A stretch of 39,928 nucleotides of DNA from Leptospira biflexa (lineage in GTDB: Bacteria > Spirochaetota > Leptospiria > Turneriellales > DYLW01): assembly GCA_020721865.1 (NCBI GenBank), contig DYLW01000024.1, positions 1 to 39,928 of the forward strand, in the 5' to 3' direction. Both the position numbers and the translations under genes were made by a program. This document shows, in pieces, positions 18,759-26,987 of this stretch (position 1 is its first letter; each line of letters opens with the position of its first letter). The notes under the pieces are model-generated. The model was not told the origin of the DNA. It did not search any database and saw only the letters and a list, made by a program, of their open reading frames with translations.

Positions 18759-20000
18759 ATGAGTATAATTATTGAAGAAAGAAAAAGTATTATTATGAGT
18801 AAAAAGGCGGGAATATTTGCTGTTTCCGCAAGAGCAAAAGAAGCAACTGCCAAACTTGGAAAAGATAAAGTGATCAATTCATCTTTGGGAAATGGAATGG
18901 ATGAACAGGGAAAACCCTTCGTCATTCCCACTTACCTGGATGTTATGAAGGATTTAATCAACAAAAGCGGAGACCAGCTTTGCGGATATACTCCCCCCGG
19001 AGGAAACCCAGAGTTAAAAACTGTCTATCCACAGTATATTCTGAAGGGTATCCAATTGCCCAAGGACGTTCATATTCGGGCAATCCCTGCCCACGGTGGG
19101 ACTGGCGGTATTTTTCTGGCTGTTATCAATATGGCATCCCAGACTGTCATCAGTCATTTACCGTACTGGCCCAATTATAATCTGATTATCAAACAGGCTG
19201 GCAAAAAGGTGGCCGGTTTTTATCTTCTGGATGAGAATCTAAACCTGAACCTGAAATCCTTTGAAGAGACTGTCACCAAAGTCGCCAAAGAAGAGGGTAG
19301 ACTGTTTCTTCTGATCAACAGCCCGTACAGCAACCCCACCGGAGCTTCCATAACCAGAGAAGAATGGCACAAGGTGGCAGAAATTCTCAAAAAATTCAAT
19401 GTCCCCAAAAGCATTTTTCTGGACATTGCCTATATTGACTTTGGGCCAAACGGCAAGGATCCCAAAGACCTCCAGTTTGTTCCGGAGATCATGGACATTG
19501 ACCCCTCCCTGAATATCATTCTCGCTGCATCTGCGAGCAAGTCCTTCATGGCCTATGGGTGGAGAGTAGGGATCAATATCCTCCTTTCCAGAAATGAGGC
19601 GGAAGCGGATGAGTGGTTTAACGTGATGGAAGGTACCACCCGTGCAACCAATTCCAATAACGTGACTGCTCCCCAGAGAGCACTGGCTGCCATTCTGGCC
19701 GATGAAAAGCTGATTAAGAAAGCAGAGGAAGAAAGACAGGCTGCCAATAAGGTGATTCAGGATAGATTTGGAATATTCGCAAAAGCATCCGCTAAGGCCG
19801 GACTCCGGATTTCCAAGCCCACTGGCGGATATTTCACAACCGTTTATGTTCCGGATGCAGCCGCAGTGGCGGAAAAACTGGAAGCCATCAACGTGTATAC
19901 TGTGCCCATTGCGGATCCTTCGGCGTTAAGGATTTCCATCTGCTCCCTGAGTAAGAGCGAATGTGAAAAACTGCCTGGATTGATCAAGTCCGTACTGTGA
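18759..20000 (+). CDS. PLP-dependent aminotransferase, class I/II
   Basis: A 413-aa fold-type I PLP enzyme. K261 in the ASASKSFMAYGWRVG block is the likely Schiff-base lysine, NSPYSNPTGASI is the conserved Asn/Pro block, and LDIAYIDFG carries the PLP-ring Asp-x-Ala-Tyr motif. The C-terminal SALRISICSLS carries the carboxylate-binding Arg. An AAGGAA ribosome site six bases before ATG 18759 supports this start, although a Met at codon 13 begins the more family-like part (SKKAGIFAVSARAKEA). The amino donor and acceptor cannot be read from sequence; the layout is closest to aspartate/aromatic aminotransferases. It is separated from the toxin gene by 49 bases. Confidence 0.88.
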   Translation: MSIIIEERKSIIMSKKAGIFAVSARAKEATAKLGKDKVINSSLGNGMDEQGKPFVIPTYLDVMKDLINKSGDQLCGYTPPGGNPELKTVYPQYILKGIQLPKDVHIRAIPAHGGTGGIFLAVINMASQTVISHLPYWPNYNLIIKQAGKKVAGFYLLDENLNLNLKSFEETVTKVAKEEGRLFLLINSPYSNPTGASITREEWHKVAEILKKFNVPKSIFLDIAYIDFGPNGKDPKDLQFVPEIMDIDPSLNIILAASASKSFMAYGWRVGINILLSRNEAEADEWFNVMEGTTRATNSNNVTAPQRALAAILADEKLIKKAEEERQAANKVIQDRFGIFAKASAKAGLRISKPTGGYFTTVYVPDAAAVAEKLEAINVYTVPIADPSALRISICSLSKSECEKLPGLIKSVL

Positions 20001-20006
20001 TGGGTT

Positions 20007-20033
20007 TTCCCCTGGAATGCTCTTTCAGGGGAA
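20007..20033. terminator. Stem-loop between convergent aminotransferase and yraN-like genes
   Basis: TTCCCCTG (20007-20014) and CAGGGGAA (20026-20033) form a perfect 8-bp stem with an 11-base loop. It begins just after the aminotransferase stop and covers the stop codon of the opposing gene. There is no good T-run on either side, so termination activity is likely but not certain. Confidence 0.5.
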
Positions 20034-20381
20034 GTACGAAAAATTCGGTTCGATAAACAGGGCTTTGTTGTTCTGGTCCAAGATGGCAAGGCCTATGTGT
20101 ATCTTTTTTTGCGGATAATGATAGCGGGAGCCGATTTGCGTTGCCCGAACGTATCTTTTCCACTGTTGTCGGGAAAAAGGGAAGTATCCGTTCAGGAAGT
20201 TTCTGCGGTGAACCTTTTTTACCTCCCAGAAAATAATTCTGTCTTTTTCCCGGTGATTTGTGATAATGTCAATTTCAATCTTGCTGATTTTTTTGTTTTC
20301 CTCAAGAATGGAATAACCCATTTCTCCCAGAATGGTTGCAGCCCGGCTCTGTGTTTCTTTTCCTTCCAAAATTGTGTTCAT
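20025..20381 (-). CDS. YraN/UPF0102 family nuclease-like protein
   Basis: A 118-aa protein of the UPF0102 (YraN) family, a PD-(D/E)XK nuclease fold. The motif Asp lies in KIEIDIIT, the ExK pair is in FWEVKK, and the basic helix is FSRQQWKRYVRAT. The start at ATG 20381 was chosen because the family begins with a short leader and an ETxAxxxLxxxGY-like block (here ETQSRAATILGEMGY). An in-frame ATG 54 bases upstream adds only a Tyr/Ile-rich stretch and sits on the predicted promoter. The biochemical role of this family in bacteria is not firmly established. It is divergent from polA and convergent with the aminotransferase gene. Confidence 0.82.
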   Translation of the reverse strand: MNTILEGKETQSRAATILGEMGYSILEENKKISKIEIDIITNHREKDRIIFWEVKKVHRRNFLNGYFPFSRQQWKRYVRATQIGSRYHYPQKKIHIGLAILDQNNKALFIEPNFSYFP

Positions 20382-20399
20382 AATGCCATAATTATATAA

Positions 20400-20428
20400 G
20401 CTATAAATATGTATAGTATAAATATCAA
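20400..20428 (-). promoter_or_regulatory. Promoter for the yraN-like gene
   Basis: On the minus strand TTGATA (20428-20423) and TATAGC (20405-20400) are 17 bp apart. A second possible -10, TATAAT, lies at 20396-20391. The -35 hexamer directly abuts the -35 of the opposite promoter. Confidence 0.4.
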
Positions 20429-20458
20429 TTGACATTGGAAAAAATGGTTAAATACAGA
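20429..20458 (+). promoter_or_regulatory. Promoter upstream of polA
   Basis: TTGACA at 20429-20434 is followed after 18 bp by TACAGA at 20453-20458. The start point would be near 20465, giving a leader of about 280 bases before the polA ATG. Confidence 0.4.
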
Positions 20459-20486
20459 TAAGATGGTCCATTAATGCTATCTTCCA

Positions 20487-20705
20487 ATGATGTCCAATTG
20501 TCCCCCTTATCCTTATCGTTTATGGAAACATGCCGGACATCTATGGAAAAAAATTCCGTTGGACACCGTGGTCGGATACACGGTGGCGGGAGAACTCCCG
20601 GGATGGAGCGGCGAATTTTATTGGGTTCAGGATGGCTGCCCGAAGATGTCCCCCGGAAAAACCACCCAATCCGAATCCATGAAGTTTTCACCTCTCCGGT
20701 CATAA
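20487..20705 (+). CDS. Small hypothetical protein or leader ORF upstream of polA
   Basis: A 72-aa reading frame occupies the leader between the predicted promoter and polA. It ends 38 bases before the polA start. Codon choice (GGA, CCG, ATT) resembles the neighbouring genes, and the product has a globular-looking centre (VVGYTVAGELPGWSGEFYW). No ribosome site is seen, and the second ATG at 20490 may be the start. I do not recognise it. It fills an otherwise gene-free stretch of about 300 bases; it may be a real small gene, a leader peptide, or chance. Confidence 0.35.
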   Translation: MMSNCPPYPYRLWKHAGHLWKKIPLDTVVGYTVAGELPGWSGEFYWVQDGCPKMSPGKTTQSESMKFSPLRS

Positions 20706-20743
20706 AACTCTTTACGTCTGCCCCGGATATTCCACTCAAGATT

Positions 20744-23719
20744 ATGAAAAAAATTCTGGCCATTGACGGACACGCACTTTCCTACCGGGCATACTATGCA
20801 ATGGCCGCCCAGAATCTGACTAACAAAGACGGTATTCCCACCGGAGCGGTTATGGGGTTTTTCCGCAACATAGCCACTATGGCAAAAGTGATCCGTCCGG
20901 ATTTTCTGGTTTTTGTTTTTGATCCGTCCAAAAAGAATTTCCGCCATGAAATCTTTCCCGAATACAAATCCAACCGGAAGCCCACCCCGGATGACTTGAA
21001 AATCCAGATTGAGGAAATCCAGTCCATCATCCGTAATTTGGAACTTCCGCTCTGGATTCCGGAAAACGAAGAGGCGGATGATGCCCTGGCCAGTTTGGCC
21101 ACCAGTATCCATGGGCAGAAGGAATACACACTTTATTTGGCCACCGCGGATAAGGATTTGATGGCCATACTGGGAGACAATGTGTTTATGCTCCGGGCGG
21201 GTTATAAAACCGGCGATTATGAAATTCTGGATACGGAATATCCAAAGAAGAAATGGGGGATCCCCCATGACCGCATCATGGATTTTCTGGCATTGATGGG
21301 GGATTCTTCTGACTTTATTCCCGGAGTAAAAGGAATTGGGGAGAAGGGTGCCGCCGCTCTTGTAGCACAGTTTGGATCGCTGGAAGAAATTTATGAAAAC
21401 CTGGATAAAATATCCGCCAAAGCTGTCGCAAAAAAACTGGAGGATGACCGGGATAACGCATTTTTATCCAGAGATTTGGTGCGTCTGAAAACAGACATTA
21501 AAGTACCTTTTAATTTTACAAAAATGGATAGATGGGTGAATCCATCTTTGGAAAAAAAGATTCGTATTTTCAAAGAAAAAGAAATTCAATCTGTTTATAA
21601 TGATTTTGAAAAGTTATTCCGCAGTTATCCGGTGGAACAAAAATCTCCGGCGAAAGTAAAGGATTCGGGAAACAAAGAAGCCGCAGATATGGTTTCCCCA
21701 CCATATTTAGATGAAGGCCTCTTTGGTGCCCTGGAAGACAGTCTGGATAAGCGGATAGAAAGATATGCTCTGGCCACCCGTATCATCCGCAAAAAGGCCG
21801 ATTGGGATGTCTGCGAACAGGAAATCCGCAATCTGGAAAATCCGGAAATTTCTGTGGACACGGAAACCACATCCAAATCTCCCATGGAAGCCTCTCTGGT
21901 GGGAATTTCCATTGCCTATTACCATCCATCGGGCGGGCTGGTCATGGAAAATGGCTCTAATATAAAGCTACTGTATATCCCCGCCACGTTTTCCCGTCCG
22001 GAATCCATTCATCCGGATTATGCGGATGTGGACGATGGCCCAATCCTCCTGGAAGCCCTGCGGGAAGTCCTGGAGGATGAATCCATTATTAAGATTGGTC
22101 AGAATATTAAGTATGACATGTTGGTTTTACAAAATCACGGAATTGATTTAAAGGGGATACGCTATGATACCATGATCCTGTCCTATTTGAAAAATCCGGA
22201 AAAGCGGGAGCATAATCTGGATGATCTGGCCGCAAAATATCTGGGGGAAACCACCATTGAATATAAAGAAATCACAGGAACCGGTAAAAAGACAATCCCT
22301 CTTGTGGAAATTCCCCTCCGTACTCTTTCCGCTTATGCGGGAGAAGATGCCGGCATTGCTCTACGGTTGAAGGATATTCTGGTTCCGGAGACGGAAAAAT
22401 CCGGACTGATGGATTTATACCGGAATATTGATCTTCCCTTTATTTATGTTTTGAATAAGATGGAGAAAAATGGTTGTTTGGTTGACCGGGAATATCTGAA
22501 GAAAATGAGCGTGGATTTCACCGAAAAAATAAGCATTCTGGAGAAAAAAATATATGAGGCCGCTGGACGGAGCTTTAATCTGAATTCTCCCCAGCAGCTT
22601 GCGTCTGTATTATACGATGAGCTGGGTCTGGATATGAAAAAGAAAACCTCCGGTGGGAAGGCATCCACCGACGCCTCCGTTCTGGAATTGCTGAAGGGGG
22701 AGCATGAAGTGGTGGATAGGATGCTGGAATACCGTCTGGCCAATAAGCTATTGGGGACATACATTGATCCTCTGCCGGGTTATATTGTTTCCTCCACCGG
22801 ACGGATCCACTCCAGTTTTTCTCCAGTGGTGGCCGCCACCGGAAGAATCACATCCTCCAATCCGAATTTACAGAATATTCCCATAAAGGAAGAGGAGGGG
22901 CGGCAGATCCGGCGGGCATTTATAGCCGAGGAGGGATTCTCTCTTCTGGTGTTTGATTACAGCCAGATTGAACTGCGAATTCTGGCCCATTATTCCGGGG
23001 ATACAAATCTGACCGATGCGTTTCTCCATGGGGAAGACATCCACGATAAAGCGGCGTATCTTCTCTACCGGCGTTTTTTTGATGAGACGAAAAATGCCTG
23101 GAGTGAGGATATTATCCATCCGGGGGTCATTCCGGACATTGACCCGCAGATTCTGGCACAGATGAAACAAACTCCGGAATTCTCCCGAATGCGGTCCAAA
23201 GCAAAAATTCTGAATTTTTCCATTGTATACGGAGTGACGGATTTTGGGCTTTCCAATTCCATGAAGATTTCCAGAGCGGAAGCCAAATCCCTTATTTCCC
23301 TGTATTTTGAGATGTTTCCCGGTATCCGTAAATATATGGAGAATGCGGAAAAATCGGCCAGGGAAAAAGGATTTTCGGAAAACTATTTTGGGAGAAGAAG
23401 ATATATCCCGGAATTAAGTTCTTCCAGCCATAACATGAGAGAAGCGGGGAGGCGACTGGCCATCAATACCCCCATCCAATCCACTGCGGCAGATTTAATT
23501 AAGGTGGCCATGATTGACATCCAGAAAATGCTGGAAAAACGTGGAAGCAAAACCCGAATGATTCTGCAGATACATGATGAACTGATCTTTGAGGTTCCGG
23601 AAGGAGAAAAAGAAGAGGTTTTTGTGGAAATCAAAAAGATTATGGAAACCTGTGTGGAATTCCGGGTTCCTCTTGTGGTGAGCGGAGGTTATGGTCGCAA
23701 CTGGGATGAAGCAAAATAG
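20744..23719 (+). CDS. polA: DNA polymerase I
   Basis: A three-domain repair polymerase of 991 aa. ATG 20744 (KKILAIDGHALSYRAYYAM) is the start; the frame stays open 90 codons further up, but that part is not PolA-like. Residues 1-290 are the 5' nuclease (LVFVFDPSKKNFRHE, TADKDLMA, FIPGVKGIGEKGA). Residues about 345-540 are a 3'-5' exonuclease with active residues apparently kept: D372/E374 (SVDTETT), QNIKYD, and YAGED. The polymerase has motif A D738 (VFDYSQIELR), motif B R817 and K821 (RSKAKILNFSIVYG), and motif C D945/E946 (IHDELIFE). The A-to-B distance is 79 residues versus 49 in the E. coli enzyme, so about 30 residues are inserted before the O helix. panC follows. Confidence 0.96.
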   Translation: MKKILAIDGHALSYRAYYAMAAQNLTNKDGIPTGAVMGFFRNIATMAKVIRPDFLVFVFDPSKKNFRHEIFPEYKSNRKPTPDDLKIQIEEIQSIIRNLELPLWIPENEEADDALASLATSIHGQKEYTLYLATADKDLMAILGDNVFMLRAGYKTGDYEILDTEYPKKKWGIPHDRIMDFLALMGDSSDFIPGVKGIGEKGAAALVAQFGSLEEIYENLDKISAKAVAKKLEDDRDNAFLSRDLVRLKTDIKVPFNFTKMDRWVNPSLEKKIRIFKEKEIQSVYNDFEKLFRSYPVEQKSPAKVKDSGNKEAADMVSPPYLDEGLFGALEDSLDKRIERYALATRIIRKKADWDVCEQEIRNLENPEISVDTETTSKSPMEASLVGISIAYYHPSGGLVMENGSNIKLLYIPATFSRPESIHPDYADVDDGPILLEALREVLEDESIIKIGQNIKYDMLVLQNHGIDLKGIRYDTMILSYLKNPEKREHNLDDLAAKYLGETTIEYKEITGTGKKTIPLVEIPLRTLSAYAGEDAGIALRLKDILVPETEKSGLMDLYRNIDLPFIYVLNKMEKNGCLVDREYLKKMSVDFTEKISILEKKIYEAAGRSFNLNSPQQLASVLYDELGLDMKKKTSGGKASTDASVLELLKGEHEVVDRMLEYRLANKLLGTYIDPLPGYIVSSTGRIHSSFSPVVAATGRITSSNPNLQNIPIKEEEGRQIRRAFIAEEGFSLLVFDYSQIELRILAHYSGDTNLTDAFLHGEDIHDKAAYLLYRRFFDETKNAWSEDIIHPGVIPDIDPQILAQMKQTPEFSRMRSKAKILNFSIVYGVTDFGLSNSMKISRAEAKSLISLYFEMFPGIRKYMENAEKSAREKGFSENYFGRRRYIPELSSSSHNMREAGRRLAINTPIQSTAADLIKVAMIDIQKMLEKRGSKTRMILQIHDELIFEVPEGEKEEVFVEIKKIMETCVEFRVPLVVSGGYGRNWDEAK

Positions 23720-23763
23720 GCCAACCGTACAGAAATATACACCAAAATATTGGAGGAGGAGAC

Positions 23764-24633
23764 ATGCAGATATTCAATACTATTAAAGGGATTTCCGGTT
23801 TTCTGGAAAATTACCGATGTGTTAATCCGGATAAAAAAGTGGCCTTTGTTCCCACTATGGGATTTTTACATGAAGGTCATCTTTCCCTGTTCCGGAAGGC
23901 GAAAGAAACGGGAGATTTGGTGGTGGTTTCCATCTTTGTGAACCCCATCCAGTTTAATAACAAAGAGGATTACGAAAAATATCCGGTGAATACGGAAAAG
24001 GATATTTCTCTTGCTGAGCACGAGGGCGTGGATGTTTGTTTTCTCCCCGGCGTTCAGGAAATTTATGGGGACCAGACTTCGGATTTGATCCAGCTTCGCT
24101 ATCCGGACCTGATGAACCGGCTCTGCGGAAAAACCCGTCCCGGCCACTTTGAAGGAGTTTTACTGATTGTCCATAATCTGTTCACCTGGATAAAACCGCA
24201 TTATGCCGTATTCGGTTGTAAGGATTACCAGCAGCTTATTTTAATCCAAAGAATGACCCGGGATCTTCACCTGGATGTGGAAATCATTGCTATGCCCATT
24301 ATCCGGGAAAAAGATGGATTGGCCATGTCCAGCCGCAATGCCCGACTGTCCCCGGAAAACAGAAAGGATGCTACCGTTCTATCCCAATCGCTCCTGGCCA
24401 TCCGGGACGCATGGAAAAAAAATCCGGATATCCGGGTTAAAGATCTGAAAGGGATCTATGAAAAATATCTGGGGTCTCTTCGAGTGGATTATGCCGGTAT
24501 CTACCACCCCCACACTCTGGACGATTTACCGGAGGATGCCATAGTAACACAGGGTTTGGCTGCGGTGGCCGCCTATTGCGGAGAGGTGCGGTTGATTGAC
24601 AATATGTTTATGGGCGGGAACTGTGGCGGGTGA
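23764..24633 (+). CDS. panC: Pantothenate synthetase
   Basis: PanC joins pantoate and beta-alanine with ATP in vitamin B5 and coenzyme A synthesis. The 289-aa protein has the nucleotide-binding PTMGFLHEGHLSL (HIGH-like), FVNPIQFNNKEDYEKYP, HFEGVLLIV, FGCKDYQQLILIQ (usually FGEKDYQQL), and the KMSKS-like MSSRNARLSPENR. Length is normal for the family. A strong GGAGGAGG ribosome site precedes the ATG. It lies 44 bases after polA and 52 bases before the next gene, so the three may share a transcript. No panB or panD is in the window. Confidence 0.96.
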   Translation: MQIFNTIKGISGFLENYRCVNPDKKVAFVPTMGFLHEGHLSLFRKAKETGDLVVVSIFVNPIQFNNKEDYEKYPVNTEKDISLAEHEGVDVCFLPGVQEIYGDQTSDLIQLRYPDLMNRLCGKTRPGHFEGVLLIVHNLFTWIKPHYAVFGCKDYQQLILIQRMTRDLHLDVEIIAMPIIREKDGLAMSSRNARLSPENRKDATVLSQSLLAIRDAWKKNPDIRVKDLKGIYEKYLGSLRVDYAGIYHPHTLDDLPEDAIVTQGLAAVAAYCGEVRLIDNMFMGGNCGG

Positions 24634-24685
24634 ATCCGTCATGGATTACTATTTACAGAATGTGTAGATAATTTTTCCTCACTCG

Positions 24686-25354
24686 ATGAAAAAGAAAGCA
24701 CGTTTGGGTTTACTGCTTTTACCGCTAATTGTGGTGGTGAGTTTGTGTATTTTTAATTCATTGTTGCCCTTTTATCTTGAAAGAAAGATATATAAAGATC
24801 CAGATAAAATCATTCCAGCCCAGGCTGCTTTGGTTCTGGGTGCGAGTGTCACTTCCAAAAAAGAGCCATCCGGAGTATTAAAGGAACGTTTGGAGAAGGC
24901 GGCTTTTTTATACCATACGGGAAGGGTGCAAAAACTGATTGTCTCCGGGGATAATTCCAAATTGTACTATGATGAAGTGAATGTAATGAAAGATTATCTG
25001 ATCAAAAAGCGAGTATCACCGGAGGATATTTTTATGGACCATGCCGGAATTAATACCCGGAATTCGCTGATCCACACCCGGTATATTTACGGGGCAAAAC
25101 GGGTGATTATTGTCACACAGGAATACCATCTTTACCGGGCACTGATGATTGCACAGATGCTGGATATGGAAGCCAATGGCTATCCTGCAGATATGGGATT
25201 TTATAAAACAAATTTTTCATCCCGGGCAAGGGAATACTTTGCCCGGATGAAAGATGCGGTATTGCTTTACCGCTTTGACCCGGAGGTGATGAAAACGGTC
25301 AGAAAATACCCATTATCCGGAAACGGTCGCAAAACCTGGAATGCAGGAGATTAG
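24686..25354 (+). CDS. SanA/YdcF-like DUF218 membrane protein
   Basis: A 222-aa protein with one N-terminal membrane span (about residues 7-28) and a DUF218 domain facing the periplasm. Typical blocks are AALVLGASV, GVLKERLEKAAFLYHTG, KLIVSGDN, DEVNVMKDYLIKKRVSPEDIF, NTRNSLIHTRYIYG, and IIVTQEYHLYRALMIAQ. These are the marks of the SanA family, linked in enterobacteria to envelope barrier function. The exact activity is not established. The 3' end overlaps the convergent response-regulator gene by 4 bases. Confidence 0.85.
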   Translation: MKKKARLGLLLLPLIVVVSLCIFNSLLPFYLERKIYKDPDKIIPAQAALVLGASVTSKKEPSGVLKERLEKAAFLYHTGRVQKLIVSGDNSKLYYDEVNVMKDYLIKKRVSPEDIFMDHAGINTRNSLIHTRYIYGAKRVIIVTQEYHLYRALMIAQMLDMEANGYPADMGFYKTNFSSRAREYFARMKDAVLLYRFDPEVMKTVRKYPLSGNGRKTWNAGD

Positions 25355-25821
25355 GTTCTCGTTTCCAGTTCGTTAATACGGGATTCCAACCTGGCAATAA
25401 GTCTCTGGTTTTCCAGGTTTTCCCGGAATTTGTTGATCAGAGCCTGGATATCATTCACCAGATCCTCTTTATTCCAAGGTTTCTCCACAAAACGGTTCAG
25501 TCCACCATAATTAATGGCCTTTATTGTGGCATCCAATCCCGCTTGCCCGGTCAGGAGTATCTTCATGGTATCGGGATATCGTTCCTGGATAACCTTCAGC
25601 AATTCATCCCCTTTCATTTTGGGCATAACCTGGTCTGTGATCACCAGGTCCACGGTTTCCCCTTCTTTTGTCAATGTTGCCAGCAATTCCAAGGCTTCTT
25701 CCCCGGAGTTTGCTGTCAGCACATCATGAGTGGAGGAAAATGATCCCGTCAACTGCTCCTGGAGGGTATCCAGTACAGTTTTCTCATCATCAACGCAAAT
25801 AATATAACCTTTCGTGTCCAT
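25351..25821 (-). CDS. Single-domain response regulator
   Basis: A 156-aa protein consisting of a complete receiver domain: acidic pair D11/D12 (CVDDE), phospho-acceptor D63 (ITDQVMP), T91 (LLTG) and K114 (VEKPW). A short coiled-coil tail follows (residues about 125-156) with no DNA-binding or enzyme domain. It would act by protein contact, like CheY-type or stand-alone regulators; the EKPW form is common in receivers paired with cyclic-di-GMP enzymes, but no partner kinase is nearby. It starts 6 bases after the acyltransferase gene on the same strand, with an AAGGA site overlapping that gene's end. Confidence 0.9.
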   Translation of the reverse strand: MDTKGYIICVDDEKTVLDTLQEQLTGSFSSTHDVLTANSGEEALELLATLTKEGETVDLVITDQVMPKMKGDELLKVIQERYPDTMKILLTGQAGLDATIKAINYGGLNRFVEKPWNKEDLVNDIQALINKFRENLENQRLIARLESRINELETRT

Positions 25822-25827
25822 AGTTCC

Positions 25828-26751
25828 TTATTTCTTTCTTCGTTCTCCGGCTGTTCTTACTGGAACTCTTCTTTCCCCCACATGCGGTTGAAAAATATCC
25901 TCATTCCGGGTAATCTTTCTTTTGGCTTCAATTCTGGTAAAAGGAGGGATGCTGATGTCATCGCCTATAACAACTCTCCGGTCAATCACGCAATCCTTTC
26001 CAATATAGCAGTTTTTGCCTATGGATACCTGATCGGCAACTTTGGTTCCGGAGTCAATCAATGTTTTTTCTCCCACGCTGGAAAAAGGCCCCAATTGAAC
26101 CCCAAATCCGATGGTCACATCATTCCCCACCGTAACCCCCGGACTGTAACCAGACTGGGCTCCCAGATGTGCGTTATCCCCGATTTTTATTTTTCCCATT
26201 ATCATGGTATTGCCGGTAATTAAATGGCCGGAAAAAATGGAGTAAACCGGTAACAGCACGTTCTCTCCCACTTCCAGAAAATGGGGTTCATAGATTCTCA
26301 CGTCTGTGGCTATCATGCTGGTGGCGGGAAGTTTCAAGCCGATGAGTTTGAAAAACAGCCAGCGGAGAGAGTAGATTTTCAGAATATAATTATAGATGAT
26401 ATCATAATCGGCGACAGCTTTATACAGCTCCGCTTTCACTCCCCAAGTGAGCCATTCCTTGCTGTATGTTTTGTATTTCTTTCCGGCTTCCAGGGGAGGT
26501 ACAACATGATAGGCAAGTCCCACAAAGAGGACAATCAGAAAAAGAAAAATATATCCTCCGGCCAGCATAATGAACGGATAGATCAGCCATGACCACCAGA
26601 TGGAGGGCGGCAACTGCTTGAAAGACCAGTACGCAAAAAATGCGGCGATGGTAAACGGTATAAAATGAAATGGGATAAACTGAAAAATGCTTTTTAACTG
26701 CAAATCCAGCCGGGCGTAACTGATTGATGGAGGGGAATTCAATTCATTCAT
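25828..26751 (-). CDS. Membrane-bound hexapeptide (left-handed beta-helix) acyltransferase-like protein
   Basis: A 307-aa protein with two membrane segments near the N-terminus (about 24-44 and 50-82). A left-handed beta-helix follows, seen as hexapeptide repeats from about residue 150 to 270 (IKIGDNAHLGAQ, VTVGNDVTIGFG, VSIGKNCYIGKD, RVVIGDDISI). Such proteins transfer acetyl or acyl groups to sugars, lipids or peptides. The substrate is unknown; the membrane anchor suggests an envelope glycan or lipid. The C-terminus is basic (GERRVPVRTAGERRKK). An AAAGGA ribosome site precedes the ATG. It is co-directional and nearly adjacent with the response regulator. Confidence 0.82.
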   Translation of the reverse strand: MNELNSPPSISYARLDLQLKSIFQFIPFHFIPFTIAAFFAYWSFKQLPPSIWWSWLIYPFIMLAGGYIFLFLIVLFVGLAYHVVPPLEAGKKYKTYSKEWLTWGVKAELYKAVADYDIIYNYILKIYSLRWLFFKLIGLKLPATSMIATDVRIYEPHFLEVGENVLLPVYSIFSGHLITGNTMIMGKIKIGDNAHLGAQSGYSPGVTVGNDVTIGFGVQLGPFSSVGEKTLIDSGTKVADQVSIGKNCYIGKDCVIDRRVVIGDDISIPPFTRIEAKRKITRNEDIFQPHVGERRVPVRTAGERRKK

Positions 26752-26987
26752 AATCTATATCCTTTTTACGTATACTTATTAGTTTTTTACACGATTTTTT
26801 ATTTTCTCTTGCTTACACACAGACTATAACAGAATTTTTTTTGAGAGATCAAGAGATTTTTTATTTTTATCCGCTTTTTTTTCGTATTTTCTGTTTTTTT
26901 TTCTGAAATATTAAATTTTATCAGCTTTATCTGTATTAATGGCAAAAATGGGAAATATTTTTTTCATAGTATTGTGAAGGTAAAAAC
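26752..26987. promoter_or_regulatory. Divergent AT-rich intergenic region with phased T-tracts
   Basis: This 236-base gap separates the acyltransferase gene and the exported-protein operon. It holds T-runs centred near 26838, 26860, 26878, 26888 and 26898, separated by about one or two helical turns, which predicts intrinsically bent DNA. It should contain promoters for both directions, but I could not find a clear hexamer pair for either. A GAAGG ribosome site precedes ATG 26988. Confidence 0.5.

Noticed and set aside
20474..20743. N-terminal 90-residue extension of PolA
   Set aside because: PolA proteins start at the KKILAIDG-like block; the upstream part is Pro/Ser/Arg-rich without PolA similarity and the frame is shared with a different small ORF.
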